A stretch of DNA of 36,895 nucleotides, taken from contig CALWRM010000004.1 in the NCBI GenBank assembly GCA_944383925.1, forward strand, positions 1 to 36,895, given 5' to 3'. Positions 31,563 through 36,895 of the stretch are shown here, piece after piece. The notes beneath the pieces were generated by a model that was not told the DNA's origin, did no database searches, and worked only from the letters and a program-made list of their open reading frames with translations. The DNA comes from an uncultured Clostridia bacterium. Lineage in GTDB: Bacteria > Bacillota > Clostridia > Christensenellales > UBA1750. Both the position numbers and the translations under genes were made by a program. Each line of letters begins with the position of its first letter. The first letter of the stretch is position 1.

Positions 31563-31574
31563 TTGGCATTCCAA
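31563..31574. promoter_or_regulatory. MarR operator, promoter-downstream copy
   Basis: TTGGCATTCCAA, arms TTGG/CCAA around four bases. It lies just past the predicted transcription start and shares its form with 31615-31626. Confidence 0.65.
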
Positions 31575-31582
31575 CGGTTCCA

Positions 31583-31611
31583 AGTATAGGGCGGATGATT
31601 GGAATTGTCAA
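31583..31611 (-). promoter_or_regulatory. Consensus promoter of the marR-ABC exporter operon
   Basis: On the minus strand TTGACA (31606-31611), 17-bp spacer, TATACT (31583-31588). A third, imperfect repeat TTGG-N5-TCAA (31599-31611) covers the -35 box. Confidence 0.87.
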
Positions 31612-31613
31612 CT

Positions 31614-31627
31614 ATTGGAATACCAAT
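31614..31627. promoter_or_regulatory. MarR operator, promoter-upstream copy
   Basis: ATTGGAATACCAAT is a 14-bp inverted repeat immediately upstream of the -35 box. It shares TTGGnATnCCAA with the copy at 31563-31574. Confidence 0.65.
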
Positions 31628-31738
31628 TAATTCTCCATTTCGGAAATCTTAACCCGCCCTTTCCTTTTCCGGCGCCTCAAGGCGAAAACTCCCCGTCCTC
31701 CGCCGCTTCTTTTGCTTTTCCTTTTTGTATTTTTCTGG

Positions 31739-31744
31739 TAAAAT
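31739..31744 (+). promoter_or_regulatory. Possible -10 box for the beta-glucosidase gene
   Basis: TAAAAT follows a T-rich stretch (31709-31736) whose -35 is unclear (TTTTCC at the right distance). A GC-rich leader of about 80 bases with a direct repeat CCGGGGWCTC comes next. In the 317-bp gap 31517-31833 the rest holds the marR promoter and operators. Confidence 0.35.
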
Positions 31745-31833
31745 GAAGACAAAGAGCAGCGGTCCCGCGCGGGCGGGGCTAAGGACCGGGGTCTCTCGCC
31801 GGGGACTCCATCCAGAAAGAAAGGAGAACGCAT

Positions 31834-33186
31834 ATGAAGAAGGGCTTTGTGTGGGGCGTGGCTTCCGCCTCGTATCAGGTCGAGGGAGCCGCCTTCGAGG
31901 ACGGCCGCGGCCGCAGCGTTTGGGACGATTTTGCCGAGAGGCCGGGCAAGGTGTATTCCGGCCACACCGGCGAGGTGGCCTGCGACCAGTACCACCGCTA
32001 CGAGGAGGATGTGGCCATCCTCAAGCGCCTGGGCATTCCGGCCTACCGCATGTCCATCTCCTGGTCCCGCCTCTTGCCCGACGGGGAGGGCGCCGTCAAC
32101 CAAAGGGGGATCGACTTTTACAACCGGCTCTTTGACAGCCTGTTGGCCAACGGCATCACGCCCTACATCACTTTGTACCACTGGGATCTGCCATCGGCTC
32201 TGTTCCATCAAGGCGGCTGGATGAACGAAAAGTGCGTGGATTGGTTCCGCAACTATGCCCGCCTGGTGGTGGAATCCTTCTCCGACCGCGTCACCCATTA
32301 CATGACCTTTAACGAGCCCCAGTGCTTCATCGGCATGGGCATGGGCAGCGGCGAACACGCCCCCGGCCTGACCCATGGCGCCCGCGACACCCTGCTCATG
32401 GCCCACAACGTCATGAAGGCCCATGGCGCGGCGGTGCTTGCCATGCGCGAGGCGGCCAAGCAGCCCATCCAAATCGGCTACGCGCCCACCGGCACCATGG
32501 CCTATCCCCACGATCCCAACAGCCAGGCGGACATCCAGGCCGCCAAGGACTACCTCTTCCGCAATCCCGATCCCGAGGCATGGTATTGGAACGTGCCCTG
32601 GTGGTCCGACCCGGTGTTCCTCGGCCATTATCCGGAGGAAGGCCTGCGGCTTTACCACCCGTACCTGCCCAAGATCACCCAGGCCGACCTGGACCTGATC
32701 CACCAACCCCTGGACTTCATGGGCGAAAACATCTACAACGGCCACGAGGTCCGCATGGGCGACCAAGGCCCCGAGTATGTGGAGCGCTACCCCGGCTTCC
32801 CCCGCACGGCCAACTACTGGCCCATCACCCCCGAATGCCTGTATTGGGGCCCCAAGTTCCTCTGCGAGCGGTATCAGCTGCCCCTGTACATCACCGAGAA
32901 CGGCCTCTGCTGCGCCGACGCCATCGCCCTGGACGGCCAGGTGCACGACCCGGAGCGCATCGACTTCCTGGCCAGGTATCTGGGCGCCCTCAAGCGCGCC
33001 GTCAACGACGGCGTGCAGGTAGCGGGCTATTTCCAGTGGTCCCTGTCCGATAACTTCGAGTGGGCCAAGGGCTACAACGACCGCTTCGGCCTGGTCTTCG
33101 TGGACTACCGCGACCAAAGGCGGATCATCAAGGACTCCGGCTACTGGTATTCCAAGATCATCGCGGAAAACGGCGCCTCCCTGTAA
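31834..33186 (+). CDS. bglA: GH1 family beta-glucosidase
   Basis: A 450-residue glycoside hydrolase family 1 enzyme of full length. The acid/base Glu161 lies in TFNEP and the nucleophile Glu355 in ITENG. Other family marks are GVASASYQVEGA (9-20), the YRMSISWSRLLP stretch (71-82), YHWDLP (115-120) and GYFQWSLSDNFEWAKGY near the end. The lack of a signal peptide points to a cytoplasmic enzyme. It releases glucose or related sugars from beta-glucosides brought in by a transporter that is not seen here. The sequence looks like a non-phospho glucosidase because the phospho-sugar loop motif of 6-phospho enzymes near the C-terminus is replaced by NFEWAKGYNDRFGL. The ATG has AAGAAAGGAGAACGC before it, and a terminator follows. 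Confidence 0.96.
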   Translation: MKKGFVWGVASASYQVEGAAFEDGRGRSVWDDFAERPGKVYSGHTGEVACDQYHRYEEDVAILKRLGIPAYRMSISWSRLLPDGEGAVNQRGIDFYNRLFDSLLANGITPYITLYHWDLPSALFHQGGWMNEKCVDWFRNYARLVVESFSDRVTHYMTFNEPQCFIGMGMGSGEHAPGLTHGARDTLLMAHNVMKAHGAAVLAMREAAKQPIQIGYAPTGTMAYPHDPNSQADIQAAKDYLFRNPDPEAWYWNVPWWSDPVFLGHYPEEGLRLYHPYLPKITQADLDLIHQPLDFMGENIYNGHEVRMGDQGPEYVERYPGFPRTANYWPITPECLYWGPKFLCERYQLPLYITENGLCCADAIALDGQVHDPERIDFLARYLGALKRAVNDGVQVAGYFQWSLSDNFEWAKGYNDRFGLVFVDYRDQRRIIKDSGYWYSKIIAENGASL

Positions 33187-33211
33187 GCGCCGCCCCTTTT
33201 CAAATCCAAGC

Positions 33212-33259
33212 GAGGCCCTTCCCCAAAGCCTTTGGGGAAGGGCCTCTCCTTCGTTTTTT
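33212..33259 (+). terminator. Rho-independent terminator of the beta-glucosidase gene
   Basis: A perfect inverted repeat with 17-base arms (33212-33228 and 33230-33246) is followed by TCCTTCGTTTTTT. It lies between converging genes; the T run serves the plus strand. Confidence 0.87.
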
Positions 33260-33269
33260 CGTCGATTCT

Positions 33270-34202
33270 CTAGAGCGCGCCCAGGGATTGCAGGCACTCG
33301 CACACCGCCTGCAGGGAGCTGTGCGCGGGCGCAAAGCCCAGCTGCTCCTTCGCCTTCTCCATGGAATAGCTGGGCGAATGGCGAATGTGGTCCAGGCACT
33401 GTTGGTAGGCGTGCTCGGAGACGCCCTTGCCCCACTCCTCCACCGGAAGGAAATCCAGCCTGGGTTCATAGCCGTACCAGGCATACACCTGGCTTGCGTA
33501 GCCGCGCAGGGTCAGCGCCCGGTCGGACACCGCGTGGTAGCCCTGGCCGAAGCTGCGCCCGCCCGCGCGGATGGCTGCCAGAAACACGCCCGCCACGTCG
33601 GCGGCGTGCACGTGGTGCAGCGTCTCCATGCCAAGGTTCGGCAGCGTCAGCCGCTTTCCCTGGCGCATATGCGCAAAGACCCAGGGCTCGTTGTGCCCCT
33701 GGGGATTGATGGGCCAGGTGTTGGGGCAAACGATGTGCCCCGGGTGCACGGCCGTGCCCGGAAAGGCTTCCCGGCCATACAGCTCCCCCAAGGCCCGGTC
33801 CATGGCGCTCTTCTGCCTGCCGTATTCGCACAAGGGCTCCCGGTCCTCCTCCTCCCGCACGGGCACCTGGCTGCTGTGGCCGTGCATCCAGGCGCTGCCA
33901 CAGACCAGGTAGTGGCCTACCCTGCCCCTTAACGCCCGCACCAAGCGCTCCATGTCCTCCAACTGGAAGCAGATCATGTCCACCACCACGTCCTGGTCGC
34001 CCAGGGCGGCGATCTGCGCCTCAAATCCCTCCTGGCCGCGGTCCAGCCGGATCGCTTCCACCTGCTCATAGCCGTCTTGGGGGGCGGGGGGCAGCTTGCC
34101 GCTCCTGGATACGCTCTTGACCTGGTAGCCGGCCTGCAACAGCAGGGGACAAAGATAGCCGCCGACCTTTCCGTTTCCGCCGATGACCAAGGCCTTCTTC
34201 AT
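33270..34202 (-). CDS. NAD(P)-dependent epimerase/dehydratase-like protein (extended SDR)
   Basis: A 310-residue Rossmann protein. The nucleotide loop is VIGGNGKVGGYL (6-17), and the catalytic pair YGRQK (Tyr127, Lys131) follows the strand YLVCGSAWMHGH. A later HPGHIVCPNTWPINPQG and LHHVHAADVAGVFLAAI are typical of UDP-sugar epimerase/reductase-like proteins. The ATG at 34202 has AAGGGAG upstream; a longer frame with an ATG at 34244 follows a hairpin and has no ribosome binding site. The gene is convergent with the beta-glucosidase and downstream of the ABC exporter with a hairpin between. A sugar-nucleotide or small carbonyl substrate is possible, but not shown. Confidence 0.85.
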   Translation of the reverse strand: MKKALVIGGNGKVGGYLCPLLLQAGYQVKSVSRSGKLPPAPQDGYEQVEAIRLDRGQEGFEAQIAALGDQDVVVDMICFQLEDMERLVRALRGRVGHYLVCGSAWMHGHSSQVPVREEEDREPLCEYGRQKSAMDRALGELYGREAFPGTAVHPGHIVCPNTWPINPQGHNEPWVFAHMRQGKRLTLPNLGMETLHHVHAADVAGVFLAAIRAGGRSFGQGYHAVSDRALTLRGYASQVYAWYGYEPRLDFLPVEEWGKGVSEHAYQQCLDHIRHSPSYSMEKAKEQLGFAPAHSSLQAVCECLQSLGAL

Positions 34203-34247
34203 GTGCGTCCACTCCCTTTCCACATGGATGTTTGTTTTTTTCATGGT

Positions 34248-34280
34248 AACAGGGGCCGCGCCGTTGCGCAAGCCCCTGTT
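34248..34280. repeat. Hairpin between the ABC exporter and the epimerase gene
   Basis: AACAGGGGC (34248-34256) and GCCCCTGTT (34272-34280) are perfect 9-bp arms. No T run follows on the minus strand, so a terminator role is uncertain. Confidence 0.45.
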
Positions 34281-34306
34281 GTGCAGCCGCCCGGGGATTG
34301 TCCGAG

Positions 34307-36073
34307 CTATACGTAAAAGCGGCTTTGCATGCCGAACAGCTCCGCATAGGGTCCCCCTAGGCGCATCAGCTCCGCATGGCTGCCCAATTGGGCCAGCCTG
34401 CCCCGTTCCAGCACCAGCACGCGGTCGCAAAACCTGGCAGAGGACAGACGGTGGGAAATGTACACCGCCGTCTTGCCCTGCGTCAGGCGGTCAAAGCCCT
34501 GGTAAATCTCGTATTCCGCCCGGGGATCCAGGGCGGCGGTCGGTTCGTCGAGCACCACGATGGGCGCGTCCTTGTAGAGCGCCCGCGCCAGGGCCAGGCG
34601 CTGGGCCTGGCCGCCCGACGGCTCCACGCCGTCCTTGGACCAGAGCCGGCTCATATAGCAGTCCAAACTCCCGGGCAGGCTGCGGACATACTCGCCCAGC
34701 CCCACCTGCTCCAGGACCTCCATCGCCCGTTTCCTGTCCCCCTGCGCGCGCAGGGCGACGTTTTCCAGCAGGGTGAAGGCAAAGAGCTCAAAATCCTGAA
34801 ACACCGCCGCAAACAGGCGCATGTACTCGTCGTATTCCATCGTCTGTATGTCCCGGCCGCCCAGCAAAATCCTTCCCTCGGTCGGGGCGTAGATGCGCAA
34901 CAGCAGCTTGACCAGCGTGGTCTTGCCCGCCCCGTTTTCTCCCACCACGGCCAGGCTCTCCCCTTCCCGAAGGGTGAAGCTCAGGTCCTTGAGGGCGTAC
35001 GCCTCCTGACCCTGGTAGCGAAAGCCCACCTTCTCGAAGCGTATGTCCAGCTTTTGCCGCGGCGGGGCCTGGTCGCCCCGTTCCCGCAAGCTGGCGGGCA
35101 CCTGCAAGAACGCTTCCAGCGCGTCGTAATACAGGCCATATTGCTTGATGTCGATGAAGCTTTCCAGCAGGGCGGCCAGGCTTTGGGCAAAGCCCGTTGC
35201 CGCGCCCGCATACAGGGTGAAATCGGCCACGCTCATCGCCCCGCTCAGGGTTTGGGCAATGAGGTAGGCATAGGTGCAGCCCTGGCGCAACAGCTCGGTG
35301 GCGGCGGCCAGCAGCTCGCTTCGGCTCCAATAGCGGTTCATGCGGGTGTAAAATCCCCGGCTTTCCTCCATCTGCTCCGCCTGCCTGGAAAGGAACCATC
35401 CCTTTAGGCCATAGACGCGCAGCTCCTTGCCAAACCTGGGTTCGGTAAAGAGCCGATCCATGTACATGGTATGGCCCTCCACCTGGGCGCCCTCCAGCTG
35501 CAGGGCGATGGCCTTGCGCTTGTTCCTGGCGGCAAAGCCGGCGTCCAGCCCCACCAGCAGCAGAAAGGACCCCAGCAGCAGGGGATGCAGCCGCAACAAC
35601 AGCAAAAGAAAGCCCATCAGGCTCAGGCCCTTGCTCAGCAGGTCCAGGGCGTTGACCAGCACATAGCCAAAGCCATAGCCGTTGCCATACAGGATCTTTT
35701 CTGCCTTTTGCCTTAAATCCAGATACTCCTTGCTCTCCAAACGCTCATAGTCCGCGTCGGCCATATGGCCATACATCTCCTGCATGAAGCGGTCGGCCAG
35801 GCGCAGCCTGGCTTCAAAGGCCTTGTTCTTGCATAGGCGCACCAGCACGCGCAATCCGCCGATGCTTCCAAGCAGGCCGAGGCTTAGCCCCAACAGGCGG
35901 CGAAGCTCAGCCCGGCCCAAAATCTCCTCCAGGATGCATTTGGGCAGATACACCGCCAGCAGGGGCAGCGCCGCCTCCAGAAGGCAGGCCAGCGATTGGT
36001 AGGCCACGTAGCGCCATTCCATCCGCAGGGACAACTTGACAAAGAAAACCAAACCCTTCCATACGCCTCGCAT
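34307..36073 (-). CDS. ABC exporter (fused permease-ATPase), leader-controlled
   Basis: A 588-residue half-transporter: five or six membrane segments (about 20-310) and a nucleotide-binding domain. Walker A is GENGAGKTT, the Q-loop AAVFQDFELFAFTLLENVA, signature PSGGQAQRLALARAL, Walker B IVVLDEPTAALD and switch YISHRLSSARFC. The ELFAFTLLENV and MSRLWSKDGVEPSGGQ phrases are typical of the exporter group that includes lantibiotic and cyclic-peptide exporters. The ATG at 36073 has AAGGAGAGGGATTGCC before it; the frame is also open to 36184 with weak initiation sites. A promoter at 36342-36370, a 23-codon ORF and a terminator-like hairpin lie upstream, so expression is probably set by attenuation. 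It likely acts as a homodimer for an unknown compound. Confidence 0.92.
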   Translation of the reverse strand: MRGVWKGLVFFVKLSLRMEWRYVAYQSLACLLEAALPLLAVYLPKCILEEILGRAELRRLLGLSLGLLGSIGGLRVLVRLCKNKAFEARLRLADRFMQEMYGHMADADYERLESKEYLDLRQKAEKILYGNGYGFGYVLVNALDLLSKGLSLMGFLLLLLRLHPLLLGSFLLLVGLDAGFAARNKRKAIALQLEGAQVEGHTMYMDRLFTEPRFGKELRVYGLKGWFLSRQAEQMEESRGFYTRMNRYWSRSELLAAATELLRQGCTYAYLIAQTLSGAMSVADFTLYAGAATGFAQSLAALLESFIDIKQYGLYYDALEAFLQVPASLRERGDQAPPRQKLDIRFEKVGFRYQGQEAYALKDLSFTLREGESLAVVGENGAGKTTLVKLLLRIYAPTEGRILLGGRDIQTMEYDEYMRLFAAVFQDFELFAFTLLENVALRAQGDRKRAMEVLEQVGLGEYVRSLPGSLDCYMSRLWSKDGVEPSGGQAQRLALARALYKDAPIVVLDEPTAALDPRAEYEIYQGFDRLTQGKTAVYISHRLSSARFCDRVLVLERGRLAQLGSHAELMRLGGPYAELFGMQSRFYV

Positions 36074-36111
36074 GGCAATCCCTCTCCTTCGTTGGTGGTT
36101 CCCCTTTGCGC

Positions 36112-36244
36112 AAAAAAAGCCCGCCGCGTTTGCTTGGCGGCGAGGCATTCTGGCAAAGGGCAAAACCATCCGGCGGGCAGGCAAACGCGCCTCCCGCTCC
36201 CCGTGTCAAGAGGGGAAATGCCTCGCGCTAAGCTGCGGCGAGGC
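36112..36244 (-). promoter_or_regulatory. Putative transcription attenuator in the ABC exporter leader
   Basis: Minus-strand segments: S1 GCCTCGC (36238-36244, inside the leader ORF), S2 GCGAGGCATT (36217-36226), S3 AATGCCTCGC (36140-36149). S2 can pair with S1 (7 bp) or with S3 (10 bp), not both. The S3 region also carries CGCCGC (36137-36142), which pairs with GCGGCG (36122-36127) just before a T7 run (36112-36118). A further pair GCCCGCC/GGCGGGC (36172-36178 with 36119-36125) closes directly on the T run. GCGTTTGC/GCAAACGC (36181-36188 with 36126-36133) crosses it, so these are also mutually exclusive. The layout is that of leader-peptide attenuation. Confidence 0.65.
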
Positions 36245-36299
36245 TCCCGATAAAGGGCTTATACGCCGAAAACATCCGGCGCGCAAAAAGACGGCACAT
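36228..36299 (-). CDS. Putative leader peptide (23 residues) of the ABC exporter
   Basis: A short ORF from ATG 36299 to TAG 36228. AGGAGGAG lies six bases before the ATG, one of the best ribosome binding sites in the window. The ORF begins about 36 bases after the predicted transcription start. The peptide starts MCRLFARRMFS, continues with AYKPFIG and ends in a short SLAAA. Its last codons lie in attenuator segment S1, so a ribosome reaching or stalling near the end would free segment S2. It is too short for a stable protein and lacks a signal peptide. The ARRM motif recurs in the same order further downstream in the frame that leads into the exporter. Confidence 0.6.
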   Translation of the reverse strand: MCRLFARRMFSAYKPFIGSLAAA

Positions 36300-36341
36300 C
36301 GTCTCTCCTCCTGGGCGCAGAGCGTCCCAAGTGTTTTTACC

Positions 36342-36370
36342 AGCATAACCTTTTCTTAATCTTTTGTCAA
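36342..36370 (-). promoter_or_regulatory. Promoter of the leader peptide/ABC exporter unit
   Basis: On the minus strand TTGACA (36365-36370), 17-bp spacer, TATGCT (36342-36347). It gives a leader of about 260 bases before the exporter ATG. Confidence 0.8.
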
Positions 36371-36448
36371 GCGGCCTCCACGCTTGCGCCCGCGGGCGTC
36401 CATCTCCCTTCGAGGGAAGCTCCGCCCCTTTATCCATTTCATTCTAAT

Positions 36449-36467
36449 TTTATCGTATTTCGATAAA
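36449..36467. promoter_or_regulatory. Palindrome upstream of the DUF2975-like gene promoter
   Basis: TTTATCG-TATTT-CGATAAA, perfect 7-bp arms, ending 6 bp before the -35 box. It is a candidate operator for a regulator that may be encoded just beyond the window. Confidence 0.5.
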
Positions 36468-36473
36468 TATGTA

Positions 36474-36502
36474 TTGACTTTCAGTTCTCGGCGCTGTATA
36501 CT
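36474..36502 (+). promoter_or_regulatory. Promoter of the DUF2975-like gene
   Basis: TTGACT (36474-36479), 17-bp spacer, TATACT (36497-36502), about 70 bp before the ATG. Confidence 0.82.
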
Positions 36503-36570
36503 CCTTTCCAGAGAGGCCAAACCGGCGCGCCCCTTTGGCCTTGGACGCATCAGGGGAGGGAACAAACCGC

Positions 36571-36895
36571 ATGAAGAGAGAGCGTCTTGCCACCTGGCTA
36601 AAGTGCATCGTCGTGGCCGCTGGGCTGATGTTGTTGGCCCTGCTGGGCTTTTTTCTTCCGCTCATCGGCTGGGAGATGGCCCAGGCCCTTCCGCAGCTGG
36701 CCTGGCTGTACTGGCCCTGCCTGCTGTGGAGCTGGGCCCTTGGCCTGGTGATCTATTTCGCCCTTGGCCTGTTTTGGCGCATCTGCACCCGCATCGGCCG
36801 GGACAACTCCTTTTGCCGGGAGAACGCCAAGGCCCTGTACCGCATCAGCCAACTGGCCCTGTTGGATACGGTGCTTGGCTTTTTGTTGCTGGTGT
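36571..36895 (+). CDS. DUF2975-like membrane protein (partial, runs off the right edge)
   Basis: The first 108 codons are visible. The ATG at 36571 follows CAGGGGAGGGAACAAACCGC. Hydrophobic segments lie at about 12-30, 45-70 and from 95 onward. The stretch RIGRDNSFCRENAKALYRIS between spans two and three matches the DUF2975 pattern (W/R-x-I-xx-G-xx-F-xxxN-xxxL-xxI). In that family a small Cro/CI-type regulator gene usually follows and controls the pair. The palindrome before the promoter fits such control, but the regulator is outside the window. Confidence 0.78.
   Translation, partial: MKRERLATWLKCIVVAAGLMLLALLGFFLPLIGWEMAQALPQLAWLYWPCLLWSWALGLVIYFALGLFWRICTRIGRDNSFCRENAKALYRISQLALLDTVLGFLLLV

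Noticed and set aside
34203..34244. ATG at 34244 as the start of the epimerase-like protein
   Set aside because: It directly follows a hairpin and has no ribosome binding site; the ATG at 34202 gives the exact Rossmann N-terminus.
36228..36437. 69-codon version of the leader ORF
   Set aside because: Its upstream part spans the promoter; only the 23-codon ORF starting at 36299 lies in the transcript.

Overview
The window reads as chromosomal DNA from a GC-rich, endospore-forming member of the Clostridia (Bacillota). A complete GerA/GerB/GerC-type germinant receptor operon shows the spore former. Strong AAGGAGG ribosome binding sites, several TTG starts, and near-consensus vegetative promoters (TTGACA-17-TATACT) fit a Gram-positive firmicute. 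Transport, glycan and peptide genes suggest a gut or otherwise nutrient-rich habitat. No rRNA, tRNA, CRISPR array, transposase or integrase was seen. Because of the high GC, nearly every real gene has long shadow frames on the other strand; these were left out.

Layout. 1-2777 (minus): a three-gene set of a membrane-anchored C39-like papain-fold protein, a LolD/MacB-type ATPase and a FtsX-like permease that runs off the left edge. 2939-7020 (plus): gerA, gerB, gerC and a 52-residue membrane protein, probably under a forespore-type promoter. 7072-12935 (minus): a GNAT acetyltransferase, a D-aminoacylase-family amidohydrolase and a full polyamine importer (potABCD). Divergent from potA, 13158-13838 (plus) encodes an MTA/SAH nucleosidase. 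13918-16447 (minus): an EutH-like transporter followed by an overlapping serine hydrolase. 16772-18154 (plus): an MFS transporter.

18288-21723 (plus) is a self-regulated GntR(YtrA-like)/ABC ATPase/large permease operon with a clear operator over the transcription start. It is followed by two genes (21826-23796) that look like a phage receptor-binding pair, a BppU-like fibre protein and a glycine-rich tip, with no other phage gene nearby. 23866-27388 (minus) holds a DUF1848 radical SAM-like protein, a glycoside-hydrolase-like TIM-barrel protein with its own promoter, and an unrecognised 246-residue protein. 27468-31516 (minus) is a MarR-controlled heterodimeric ABC exporter whose promoter is bracketed by two matching palindromes. 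31834-33186 (plus) is a GH1 beta-glucosidase, and 33270-34202 (minus) an SDR/epimerase-like oxidoreductase.

34307-36370 (minus) is a single-chain ABC exporter behind a long leader. The leader has a strong promoter, a 23-codon ORF with an ideal ribosome binding site, mutually exclusive pairing segments and a hairpin with a T7 run. It looks like a ribosome-mediated transcription attenuator and is the most striking regulatory structure here. The right edge (36571 onward, plus) starts a DUF2975-type membrane protein.

The strongest leads are the attenuator, the isolated phage-fibre-like pair, the C39-like partner of the FtsX-type ABC system whose catalytic cysteine appears to be serine, and the pot/MTA nucleosidase cluster. 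Functions are assigned from motifs read by eye; no database search was possible.
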